Assembly: GCF_030704535.1 (NCBI RefSeq)
Contig: NC_081818.1
Location: forward strand, 2,679,001 to 2,743,000
DNA: 64,000 bases
Reading direction: 5' to 3'
Origin: Vitis vinifera
Taxonomy: Eukaryota > Streptophyta > Magnoliopsida > Vitales > Vitaceae
Part shown: positions 1 through 11,353 of the stretch, in pieces
How the letters are laid out: the number at the start of each line of letters is the position of its first letter
Numbering within the stretch: position 1 is the first letter of the stretch
Made by a program: the position numbers and the translations under genes
Notes under the pieces: generated by a model
The model's input: only the letters and a program-made list of their open reading frames with translations
The model's database searches: none
What the model was told of the DNA's origin: nothing

Positions 1-196
1 GGGTATAGTAATGAAAGATAGAGGTACAGAAAAAAAAAAAGATGCCTAACAGACAAACTGCTTTATTTTAGTAGAATGGCCAAAGTCCACACCAAAATTA
101 TAAAATAAACCCTCTTAATCATTATACTTGAAAACAAGCAGACCAATGGTTCATATATAGCTTCTTTATGTATATAGTTTCTTAGTTGTTGTCCCA
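1..196 (-). other. 3' flank of GLP copy A
   Basis: Downstream region of the GLP fragment. It is nearly identical to the downstream region of copy C (about 26040-26240) and includes an AATAAA-type signal in minus orientation inside the shared CTGCTTTATTTTA block (58-70). Nothing else coding is visible. Confidence 0.6.
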
Positions 197-490
197 TCAG
201 AACCGTGACTGAAGGTACTTAACCACGCTCTTGTCCAACTGGAAGGCCCTTGTGAGAACATCAGGATTGATGGGTGGATCTGATCCAAATACTGCATTGG
301 CTATGGTGATAACACCTGGATTTTGGCTGCTCAGAGCAGCAATGGCTACTGCATTAGTCTTCCCAATATTGAATTGGAAGTGAATGAGACCAATAGGAAA
401 CAAAAAAACATCCCCCTTGTTGAGGACTTTGCTAATGAGGCGGTTTTCGGTGTTGGATGTGACAAACCCAACGTAGAGGGTTCCCTCCAA
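197..490 (-). pseudogene. Germin-like protein copy A, 3' fragment only
   Basis: This is the C-terminal half of a germin-like cupin. It reads from the end of germin box 1 (LEGTLYVGF) through box 2 ([12 protein letters not shown]) to the usual end YLQSRF and a TGA stop at 197-199. Exon 1, the intron and the first half of exon 2, including the HTH metal-ligand triplet, are missing. Homology to copy B stops abruptly near 492-500, where unrelated sequence begins. The codon at the left edge of the open frame is TTG, not a start. The surviving part has no stop or frameshift and is close to copy C; the two also share about 195 bp of downstream DNA (1-196 versus about 26040-26240). A complete gene is excluded because the next 600 bp upstream are visible and hold no germin sequence. 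Confidence 0.85.
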
Positions 491-1131
491 CTCAGTTTGT
501 GATTAGTGTCATGACCCATTAGATCATTATGAGAAGCTGGGGTCTGAAGTTTGTTCCATGACTGCAAATGTACTTTCCTCCCACTTGTTATCAGCATGTT
601 GTATATGAAGAAAACTTCAGATGAAGCAAAATGGCATCTTTCCATTTCTGAAATTTAAGAAGTTGTAGCATTAGGACTTGCCTAATGTTCCTTTTATTTA
701 TCACCAATTCTGCCATAGCAGTATGCTCGAAGGAACAGTATAGAAGTTTCTGGACAACTTGTTAAGTATTGCTTCTTAGTCAATATGATGCAGATCCTGT
801 ATACAATCAATTGAGCAGCTGGGATTTGTCATCCAGATCTTTTTTACAAGCGAAATCTAGCTCAAAGAGTTGGATAAGATTTTTTGAGACAAAGAAAGAG
901 GCTAATCCAGGATATTGTATAGAGATGGAGACAGAAAAAGATGGTTTAACAGACAAACTGCTTTATTTTAATATTAGGACCAAAGTCCACATCCAAAGAG
1001 CTACAAAATAAACCCTCTTACTACGTTATGGTTATGATGAGGGAACATAACAAATGCTTACTTAAAAAACAACTAAGAAAACCAATGGTTCATAGCTTCT
1101 AGAGCTATATATTTTGCTAGTGGTTGTCCCA
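491..1131. other. Junction DNA and 3' flank of GLP copy B
   Basis: From about 500 to 700 the sequence is unrelated to germin; I could not assign it. From about 740 to 1131 it is the downstream flank of copy B and aligns with 25930-26230 next to copy C (shared blocks around CTAATCC and CAAACTGCTTTATTTTA). The block at 954-970 supplies a minus-strand AATAAA-type polyadenylation signal for copy B. Confidence 0.55.
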
Positions 1132-1915
1132 CTAGAACCTTGACTGAAGGTAGCTAACCACTTTCTTGTCCAACTGGAAGGCCCTTGTGAGAACATCAGG
1201 ATTGATGGGTGGATCTGATCCAAATACTGCATTGGCTATGGTGATAACACCTGGATTTTGGCTGCTCAGACCAGCAATAGCTACTGCCTTAGTCTTCCCA
1301 ACATTGAATTGGAAGTGAATGAGACCAATAGGAAACACAAAAACATCCCCCTTGTTGAGTACTTTGCTAATGAGGCGGTTTTCGGTGTTGGATGTGACAA
1401 AGCCAACGTAGAGGGTTCCCTCCAAGACAGTTAGGATCTCGGTGGCACGAGGGTGAGTGTGAGGAGGGTTTTGGCCATATGGTTCATAGTCAATACGAAC
1501 CATGGATATGCCAAGAGTGTTGAGTCCCTTTATTTTGTCAACATTTACAGTAGTGACATTTGAGGCTGCTGCATTTGATGTGTTTCCTGGCTTATCCAGG
1601 CCTGAAAAGAAGAAATCCTCAGCGACGGTCAGGTTTGGGTCCTTGCAGAACTTTCCATTCACAAATACTGCATAAGAAGGGATAAAGAAATTAAAGAAAG
1701 ATCACTAGTATCAAACCATATTCATCATATCAATAAAAAGAGTAGCTCTGAAAATAGCTATAAGATCAATGAGTTACTAAAGAAATACCAGCATCCTTGG
1801 GCTCATCAATGGCAACACAGGTGTCCTGCAGTGGGCTTGGATCAGAGGCAGAGGCAAGAGAGGAAACCAATGCCACGAGGGCAACAGTTACCAGGAAACT
1901 AACACCCTTCTTCAT
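1132..1915 (-). CDS. Germin-like protein, subfamily 1 type (copy B, intact)
   Basis: Secreted single-cupin glycoprotein; family members act in the cell wall and apoplast, several as Mn-dependent superoxide dismutases. The specific activity here is not shown by sequence. Exon 1 is 1789-1915 and exon 2 is 1132-1667, separated by a 121-bp GT-AG intron. Together they encode 220 residues, the usual family length. Residues 1-24 form a hydrophobic signal peptide (MKKGVSFLV...SSLASA). C33 and C50 are the conserved N-terminal disulfide pair. N71 and N79 are in N-glycosylation sequons. Germin box 1 ([10 protein letters not shown]) gives H112, H114 and E119, and box 2 ([12 protein letters not shown]) gives H160; these are the four Mn ligands, all present. 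The ATG at 1913-1915 starts the signal peptide and lies about 90 bp from a TATA box. It is one of four minus-strand GLP copies in the window and looks functional. Confidence 0.93.
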
Positions 1916-2001
1916 TGTTAGAGTAGTATCTCCAACAATCACAAATCTTTGTGTTGAGAACTTGAGGTGAGGGGTGAGAAATTTTGGATGGGAAACATGT
2001 C

Positions 2002-2009
2002 AATTTATA
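2002..2009 (-). promoter_or_regulatory. TATA box of GLP copy B
   Basis: On the minus strand this reads TATAAATT, about 90 bp upstream of the ATG. The same octamer sits at the same distance before the ATGs of copies C and D, so it is likely the real core promoter. Confidence 0.65.
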
Positions 2010-4283
2010 GACAGGAGTCCTTGAATTAGTCTTTTGTTTTACCAGCATACGCCATGCATAAACTAACCAAGTCTTCAATGAATAGTTCTTTTTTTTTTAA
2101 CTTTCAATGATGAATGGTTCTTCTACAACTACTCCCAGTTGTTTTTTCTTTTCCCGGTTACTTATCTAGAAGATTGTGTGCAAAAACAAAACTCCAGCTG
2201 TGTTAGACATCTTCAACTTAGTATAAATCTGCTTTAGAGGAAGTGTCTTACAAAGATCTAGTCTCAGAAGGCTATGCCGAAATGAAGTCAAAGTATTCAG
2301 GTTGCATTAATTAGTAGCATATAATACGGCAGAGCTTCTTATTTTCCCAGTACCCAAATTTGAAAACCCTTAAAAGTGGTTTATGGACAATCAAATAGAA
2401 GATTGTAGAGTAAGTACAGGCTAAGACTAGACAATAACTCTGGTTGTTCTTTATATTTCTTTTCTAAATCTTGTTTAAGTGAAGATCCTTGAATTCATAT
2501 GCAACTGGTAAATGAATTTAGTAAACCAACCAATGACTATGAACTTGAATTAGCATGTATGCATTGCCCTGGTCAGTTTTCAAAACATAGACACGATCAT
2601 CTCTCTCCCTTTCTGCATTGCCTTAGTCAATTTTCAAGGGATAAATGCATAGAAAATTATGTACCAATAGAAAACCTCCAGAGGTTTTAGCATTCTTGGA
2701 GTCACCTTCTTTCTTTAATTGCTTCTGATCATCAATTGCCAAACTCAAATTTTGGGTGCTCCCATTTGTCTTTTTCAATTTTGTAATTATGTTGAATTGT
2801 TTAATTAGTACTGATCTAGAAGATTTCCAGCCGGCTTCTCTAATTGGAAATTTCAACATAACCATGTCATTTTCATGAGCCTACATTTTGATTTATCTAG
2901 CATATTAAGTTGGACGATGTATCTAAGAAAATAAAATTACATCATTTAGGAAATAAAAAACCCGAACTTGTGTCAATCTACTATATTTTGATATTATTAA
3001 TTTGGAATTTATTTCTTTTTACTAACAAGTTAAAATTGAAGTCGAAATCATAAATTTAACTTTTTTAAAAAAAATAAATTATAAACCCTTCTTGTTGAGT
3101 CATCATAATACAATAAAAAATTCTTAGTATCGAGAACCTTTGACTTTAAAGTAATATGAACAAAAACAAAACAAACCTCTGACTTTAAAGTGATATGAAC
3201 AAAAACAAAACAAATGTTAATATTTTGTAGCAAAAGTTATTGTTTCACACCAATATCCTAAAGAAAAAATTTTCTCATATAAAATACTCATCTGAATATG
3301 ATCATGTCTTTTCAAGAAGATTCATTTGAGATCACTAATCTTGTTATTTCTCAAAATAAAATAACACCAAAATTAAGATATTCGAAATTTTTATTAGGTT
3401 TAAAACAAAAGAACTTGCCAAATCCAAGTAACCATAAATCCTAAATACCATAAAACAAAAGAAAGCTAACTGCAGACAAGAATAATAGATAAACAAATAA
3501 AGAAACAAGCATCTCTTTTTCATTTTTCTTTTTCCTTTTTTCTCTTTTTTAATTTATTTATTTATTTATTATTATTATTATTTTGTACTACTTCACTTTA
3601 AGAATAAATATATACAAAATGGCTACCTATGTGGATGATGTTGGATTGTAAAGTTTAAATTAGTTTTGTTGCGTTTCTCTTGGGATGTTGGGGGGAGAAT
3701 TTTTTATTTTTTCTTATGAATGATGAGTTTACCCCCATTATATATTTAACATTATTATGTTTTTAGGGTGTTTTTAGAGGACGCAACTGCAATTGAGAAG
3801 AGTTTTTTTAGAGTTTCATCATTATACTCCTCTTTTCTTTTACTAGTGGATTCTTGAGTGTTGATGCACTTTGTCAATGTAGGGATCACATTGATTGTTG
3901 AACCATGTTAACAATCTCGTGTTTAATTTTCTACTCATATGTGTGCATGATTTGGTTAACAGATAAAACTAGGATTTTTTGTTGTTCTCTAATCATGAAA
4001 ATTTTGTAAAGTAGTTTTGATTATCTTCACACTCTTCCACCCCATCTTTTGCATAGTAATTAAATTGAGAAAGACAATTAAATATGATAAGAGTGAAATA
4101 ATAAACATATGATTTTATTATTATTATTATTATTATTTTATTTATAAAATAATAGTATTTGTGAGAGTTTCTTAAACACGAAAAATAGTATTTGAAGGTA
4201 CATAAATGCAATTTTTGAGAATGATCTTATGATATAATTCTTATATATGAGCCCCACATTCCCAAACATCATTTACCCTTCAT
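2010..4283. other. Intergenic AT-rich DNA upstream of GLP copy B
   Basis: Contains the distal promoter of copy B (a stretch near 2100, TTTCAATGATGAATGGTTCTTC, also occurs upstream of copy C at about 29927). It also holds a short direct repeat at about 3135-3170 and 3175-3213 (GACTTTAAAGT.ATATGAACAAAAACAAAACAAA), TTTA/TTA tracts at 3549-3580 and a TTA tract at about 4116-4138. I see no gene here; the open frames are short and unlike any protein I know. Confidence 0.5.
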
Positions 4284-4303
4284 GTTCTCTCTCTCTCTCT
4301 CTC
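4284..4303. repeat. (CT)n microsatellite
   Basis: A run of CT dinucleotides ending just before the left end of the first 5-kb solo LTR. Confidence 0.85.
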
Positions 4304-6462
4304 AAATATTGTAGACCCTCCATTTTGTCCCTTTAGCACATGTCTTTAAATTCATTTTTAGTGCTCCACAGTAGTTCCTTGGTAGTCCATTGCTATTCAT
4401 ACTACTTACCTTTTTTGAGCCACCTCGGAGACTTTGGTTGAGGGATTTATCTAGTTCCACATTATGACCTTGGTTGCCCTTCAAGTTTAGATTAGACTTC
4501 ACTTAGGTACACTTTAGATTGGACTTAGTTAGGCCCACCTAGTCTCACCCTAGGCCCGTATAGGTACACTTGGCCCATTAGGCATCACCATAGGCCTATT
4601 TAGGACACTTAGTTCACTTAGGCCCACTTGCCTACACTTTGTCCATTAATGTAGACTTAGACACCGTCCTAAACATCCTAGACACCTCCCAGCTTGCACA
4701 CATTCACCTGAGGTTACCTTAGGCATGTTCAGAATTAGTCACTTGGACACTTCTTTTGGCATAGTTCACTTAGGCATGTTCTTGATTTTATTTTTCCAAG
4801 ATAAGATGAGTATTGACTTGACTATATATTGCATGAAATGAATTTTTTATTTTTATTTTTGAGGGTTTGAGTTTGACATTTAAATTATTATAATCTGTTG
4901 CATCAATTTAATTTTTTTTCTATTTTTTTCCTAATTGCATATGTCCAATATTTATTTTTATGCCCTTATCAATTTATTTGTTTTTTACTCAATTATTTAT
5001 TCATTCTTTAATTCCATGAATTGACATCTTGGATTCTATAGCTATGTGATTTGATTTTCTACTTGATTTTATTCTACTCCCAATTATGTGATTTTTCTTT
5101 GAACTTTATTTTATTTTTTATTTTTATTTTTATTTTTATTTTTACCTGAGACTGGGAGCCATCAAGGAGAGGGATCACAGCTGAAGAGGAGCAGCTTGCA
5201 AGGTGGGGGGACCATATACAGTGCGTAGAGAAAAAAAATGGGAGAAGAAAGGGGAAAAGCAGATGCCGAGAAAACAACAGACTGACCTCTCATCAAACCT
5301 AAGCCCAATCTCCAAGTCACTCACCTCAAAGATTCTTATCTATTCACTGTGTAAAATTTCTTCACATCTGCTGAATCAAAGGCATTCGTTAAGATTGTTG
5401 AATCAATGGGCTTCACCCACCAAGGAACAAAAGGAGAACACTATCAGGCACAGGAATCGACAAAGAGGCCCAGATTCTCTTCCAAGAGCCATCCTTAAGT
5501 GAAAAAAGACAACAAACTACTGGATATGGGCTGCTGCTGCTGTTGTTAGTACTGCTGCTTGTAGTGCTCGGATACCGTTATCTCCTCTGAAGATTGAAAC
5601 TAGAGTTAAATGAGTTACGGGCCAATTTTCTGCTTGATGAGCTTCCAGAAGCAACTTAAGAAGAAAACTAAGCTATTGGAATGACAGAAACTGCCGAGGT
5701 TTTCCTATTCGATCGATGTAAGTGGCGGCATGGGCTGTAGGCCAGTCTTTGGCCGAAGAGAAGCTGCCATGTTACCCATTGGATTATTAGCGGGAGCCAT
5801 ATGGAATGCTTCTGGGAATGAAGTGGCGGTGGCATCTCAGAATTCCCCAGGAATACGCCTCCATCAGAATTTTGGAGGAACAGACATGCACTATCAATTT
5901 TCTTCAAGGATAACCGACATGTTGGGGTGAGATCAGACTCTGCTATGGATGCCATTCAACAAAGAAACCAGCCACAAGAGGTCTCTCTCACACACTCAGC
6001 ACGCTGCCAAAGAATGGGAAGGCTACCAATCGGTCCTAGAGAGGAATGAGGGCTGATCGTATTGTTCTTTGAGTGGAGAAGACACAGCACTTTGGGAGCA
6101 TTCAGCACGCACCCTTGAGGAATCCCGGACATTCGGCCTGCATTCTTAATCCAACCGCACCACATAAGGGCAGCCATCTGAATGAATTCACGCACCATTC
6201 ACTCATTCTGAATAAGCAGTCTACCACGCTACCCATAGGAAGGAAGTGGCCACTTTGTGCACAGCACGCATATAGTGGGCTGTAAAGGAGATTTCTTTTT
6301 GTTTTTTAGAAAGAAAAGTCAACATGGATTTGATCACTTACCAAGCAAGATACGGCTGCATCCTTAGGGAAATCTCCAAGTGAGCCACACATCTATAGAC
6401 TTCCCATATCCACGCGCATCTCCAAAAAGGAAATAAAAATATTCCATGGGAGTGGGCTGCCA

Positions 6463-6470
6463 TATAAATA
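6463..6470 (+). promoter_or_regulatory. Putative LTR core promoter (TATA)
   Basis: TATAAATA followed by a purine-rich, GAGAG-rich stretch resembling a transcribed leader. The same octamer is at 35440-35447 on the minus strand of the second solo LTR, so it is conserved between copies. Confidence 0.45.
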
Positions 6471-6826
6471 AGAAGAGAAGGAACAGAAGAGAGGGTTTTT
6501 TTAGAGAGAACACGCGGAGGATTTTTTCCAGAGAGGACACGTACAGTTTTGGGGGAGCAGAGGACTTCAGACAAAACTCGGACTGTCACTTTGACACATC
6601 AAGAAAGTATTTTTTTTGGGACACAACACAGGTTAGTTTCGTTTTCGATAAAGCATTTTTTTAAGTTTAGATTTTAGTTCATTAGTTTAATTAATTCTTT
6701 GTGATGAATTCTTTTAAATCTTGATCCGTACAATTTTTATTTTTTTATAAAATTAGCTGTATTTTTCTTTCGTAGTTCATTAGCTCCATGCTAGTTTATT
6801 CTAATCTATATGATAGTTAAATAAAG

Positions 6827-7330
6827 TTCGTGTTTTTAATTCTAGTTAGTTTAATTTTAATTTGTTTTTAGTTTAAATGTATTTGTTGACTTTAATTCTT
6901 TAGTTTAAATAATCTTGTTAAATAAAGTTTGTGATTTTAATTCTAGTTAGTTAGTTTTTTAGTTTAAATGTATTTGTTGATTTTAATTCTTTAGTTTAAA
7001 TAATTATGTTGAATAAAGTTCGTGTTTTTAATTCTAGTTAATTTGATCTTAATTTGTTTTTAGTTTAAATACATCTATTGATCTTAATTCTTTAGTTTAA
7101 GTAATCATATCAAATAAAGTTTGTGTTTTTAATTCTAGTTGGTTTAGTTTTAATTTGTTTTTAGTTTAAATGCATTTACCGATCTTAATTCATTAGTTCA
7201 AATAATTGTGCCAAATAAAGTTGTGTTTTTTTTCAATTCTAGTTAATTTGGTTTTAATTCGTTTAGGTTTTAATGCATTTGTTGATTTTAATTCATCAGT
7301 TTAAATAATCTTATTAAATAGAGTTTAATT
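6827..7330 (+). repeat. Degenerate tandem array, about 100-bp units, inside solo LTR copy 1
   Basis: A block resembling AAATAAAGTTYGTGTTTTTA recurs at about 6829, 6917, 7010, 7109 and 7211, with a worn sixth start near 7313. Each block is followed by TTCTAGTT and TTTAGTTTAAAT. The unit grows from about 88 to 102 bp. A related array is in the second solo LTR (about 34370-35050). Confidence 0.7.
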
Positions 7331-9312
7331 TTAATTTAGTTTGAATTTAATTTATTTTATAATTGGAATGCGTTCATGATTTTAATTCAATTGTTTGATT
7401 AACCCTCTTAGATAAATTCCATGTTTTTAATTTCAACTTTAGTTTAGTTTTGATTTGCTGATTTATTTATTTGTTCTAGTTTAAATATATTTGTAATTTC
7501 AAATTTGATAATTTAGCCAATCTTATTAGATGATGTTGATGTTTTTTAATTCTAATTTAATCTAGTATATTATTTCTTAGTTTGAATGTGTTCATGCGTT
7601 TCTGATTTCATTAATTTTGATTTTAATCCATTTATATCCAATTTTGTAGTTGATTATTATTTTGGTTAATTAATCTAGTCAATCACATGTTGTTATTTTC
7701 ATATTTTCAGTATGACATATTTTGGTTTTGATTTATTAATATTTAGTTTGAGTTTTTTTTAGGAATTTTGGGTAGTCAATATTCTAGTCAATTGCATGTT
7801 ATTGTTTCCATATTTTCAAATTTGCTAAACTTTGTTTTTTTGATTTATCATATTTTGTTAGAGTGTTAATTTACTTTAATTGATCCCATATTATTATCTC
7901 CATATGTTTTTTGTTAACCCTTGATTGATTTTTATCTTAATTCATGCGCTTCTCAAAATCTAGATGTCAGTTTTGGTTAATATTTTTGTTAGTTTGTTTG
8001 ATTAGGAAGTCCTTAGTTTGTTGCCTTGGTAATTGTTGGTCAAATCCTTTTTTTTAAGGCCACTGGAAACCCATGAAAGTTGACCCTATTCTCACCACTT
8101 TAATTGACATGATTGTCTAAATCTCTATTTTGTGATTTAGTTTTCCTTTGGTTGCCTATGTTTGATGCTTGAATATTGTCTTTTGAAAATCATCATTTTC
8201 CTATTTTTAAAAGAAACCTTTCCTCAAAATGTTCCTCCTAAAGTGCATTTAAAAAATTCATTTAGAGTCTTTAGAATCAAAATCTCTTTGTTTTTAAAAA
8301 TAATAATAATAATAATAATAATATGCAACCATGTTTTGATCGGTTTGCATCTTTCTCGGCTTCCAATGAAAATTTTGGTTTTGAATAAGACACGAATCCA
8401 AGCTTGTGGTCCCAAACAAATGGGATAATTTTAGGTTAAATTCGTGTATATCGATTGGGGAATTTGTGAAACCTCTACATAAGAAAATCTTTTCAAAACA
8501 TATTTTTTGCAACAACCTTTGTTACTCATTGAAATCATATCTATCTATTTTTAAGAATTGTATACAAGATGTGTGTGATACTTGATTATTTTGTATATTC
8601 TTATCATTTTTTCTATGCTAATTAGATGTGTATGTTAGGATTTCTTATTTTATTATTTATTATCTAACCCTCTATGTCCCGAGGAAGCGTATTATGAGTT
8701 ATCTATGCTATCCAAGTATGCCCCCTATCACCTACCTTCTAAATTTTGTAAATATGATTGTCATTGTGAATTATGCCTATGTTTGATAATGCTTGGGTGT
8801 CTTGATGTTTGTTATATTGTTCGATTATTTATGATGAAGTGCATGTTGGGTGATATACTATCTAAACCAACCTTTGATGTTTTGTGATAGTGTGTAAGAA
8901 GTGGTTCAAGTACGCACCCTAACTCTTCTTTATTGTGATTTGATCTTATTTGACATGCTATTTTTTTTTAAATCACCTTAGTTACCTCAATATCTATAAT
9001 TAACCAATTGATTGTCACATTTCCCTCAACTTAGTTAGTAGAGACCTTTTTAGGGCTTAAAGGGGTGATACCTCTTAGAGGTACCTTCCCAATAAGTAAC
9101 CTGATCCCAGACCTAGATTCGGGTTTTTCAAAGACACGTTTTTTCCAAAAATTATGGAGTCATTTTTTAGAGTTTTATTTCTTATTTTATTTTTCCTTTA
9201 AAATAAAATAAAATAAGTGGCAACTCCGACTTTTCCAAAAATTAAATTTTCACCAAATAAAAGCGAGTCTCGCTGATTGAGTGAGGGCGCATGTGAAAAA
9301 TACAGGCCCACA

Positions 9313-9786
9313 GATATAAGAAGCAAAATTTTATTTAATTAAAAATTTTAAATATTTATTTTTAATAAAAAAAATTCTAAATTATAGTTCTCAAACATAA
9401 AATTCAAATAACAAGAAAATTTATTTTGCTAGCTTCTATACTTTCCACTCTTACATTCAAAAGTCAAATGTTATCACACAATATGTACGATAAGCCCATC
9501 ACCCATTATTCATAATAGCATCACAAATCCATTGTTTCTAGCAATCTTTTGAGAAATTAAGCAATGACCACCAACACCATTTGATCCCATATTTAGCTCT
9601 CATAGATTATTTTCACTTGTTTGTTTCTTTCTCTTCTTCCAAGTACATACGATGGTCTTCCTGTTAAGACAAAAGCTTTGACTAGGATTTTTATACTTGC
9701 AGCCTCCCCTATATGAGCAATCAGCTCAAATGTTTATTTATGGTTTTTGATAGTGAATTTATTTATGTATTATGAGAGAAAGGGAT
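9313..9786. other. Intergenic DNA between two solo LTRs
   Basis: AT-rich, about 470 bp, no coding potential or recognisable repeat. It is part of the original spacer between GLP copies B and C. Confidence 0.5.
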
Positions 9787-11353
9787 TGTCATGCCCCAAG
9801 ACCCACTCAATGGCATGACGGTCATTTCACACTTCAAACCTGAAGGCTTACAGTGTAACCTGACCTAAACAATTATCTTGTAATCGGAAGTTACCAATTA
9901 CTAAATACATGTTTAGAGTAGCGGAACAAAATCTAAAATCCTCAAAATTCAATTTCAAAACTAAAACATCCACTATCCAAAATCCATTGTTCAAATATTT
10001 GCAAACTTAAACAATTCAAGTACTAAAACAAATTTCAAAATCTCCAAAACTCAACTTTGAACTAACATAAAATTTAAAGGATCAATATCCAAATAGCTTC
10101 CAAATACCAAAAGATCCAAATGAACATAACTAATAGTTAAACAAAATCCAACATAAAATCCTAAGTCAAATCCTAATGATGACCATTCCTCAGCCTAGCC
10201 ATCACTCTTCACCCAAACTAAGGGTACCTGAAAAGTAGTCAACAAATAGGAATGATCTCACAGCCCAATAAGGAACATTAATGCAATCCATGGATCAAAT
10301 ATTTCAAATTCACTTGCAAAATAGGAGATATTGTAATCAATCATTTTCATAAACCTGTGAGTTAAATTTTTTTTTGCCAATACATTCAAAATTTCTAACT
10401 GAATGCATTTATTTCTGATTCAAACATTTTCATATCAAATTTAGTCAAAACATTTCAATAATTTATTTACTCTAGTCATCACACATCAAAGGGTGCCCAA
10501 TTAGGTAGGACTTTTCAAATGAGTGGCTAGCCTCAAATTGTTCTTTTAAGGTGGACGGAACCAAACACTACTAGTACTAGTAACCTCTAACCGAAACCCC
10601 TAGAGGCTACGTTCAAATCAATTACATTCCCCACCAAGAAATGTAAAGGTCAACTATTATATCCCATTAACAAGGGCCAAAAGTCAAAAGTCAAAAGTCA
10701 ACTATTATATCCCGTTGACAAGAGCCAAACAAACCAGACTCAAATATTTATTTCATTTATTCAAATTTACAACATATAATATCTCCACATTTATTTGTCA
10801 AAAACAAAATATGAAATTCTAACATACTTTTCATGCAAAACAGGTTTGATCCATGCATAAAACGGAATATAACTCAAACGTTTTCAAATAATGTATATAT
10901 ATATATATAAATTGTTTCAAAAAAAAATATTAGCAACTGCATTAATTTCCCTTACCTCAAATAAGCACTCCAAATCTTGAAAAGTTTGGCCCCAAAATTT
11001 ACTTCTCACCTAACATAACAAAAAGGTACTATCAACACTATTGACTATTCATTTAAAATAGGTTTGGGAATCATAGAATTTATTTATTTATTTATTTTTT
11101 ATTTTTTTTAAGTCAATATTATTATTACAAAAATTATTTTCCAACTTTTTAACCAATAACAACTTATCCTCAATAATTTATTTCTCTTTCCTAAACTAAA
11201 TTGAATTTCCTAAAAATATTTATTTACAATAATCTCTTTCATCACTTTGCATAAGAATTTATTTCTTTAATTATTTATTCCAACTTTTCCTAGGAGCTAC
11301 TTCATATTTTAATAAGATTATCCTACAATCCTCAATATATCCTTTTTCTTTTC

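Larger units (their letters stand above)
4310..9312 (+). mobile_element. Solo LTR, about 5.0 kb (copy 1), Tat/Ogre-like by size
   Basis: The block begins TGTAGACCCTCC and ends GGCCCACA, so it has TG...CA termini. It is flanked by AATAT on the left (4305-4309) and GATAT on the right (9313-9317), a 5-bp target duplication with one mismatch. It matches 32538-37624 over its whole length in opposite orientation, and that copy has a perfect duplication, which fixes the ends. There is no gag, protease, RT or integrase inside, so a solo LTR left by LTR-LTR recombination is the best reading. Orientation is taken from the TATA box at 6463. LTRs of this length are typical of Tat/Ogre Ty3-gypsy elements; the family name is an inference. 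A large non-autonomous element is the alternative. Confidence 0.75.

Noticed and set aside
8162..8428. Open frames across the (AAT)n tract in solo LTR 1
   Set aside because: They depend on a trinucleotide repeat (poly-Ile/poly-Tyr) and are not kept in the second copy.
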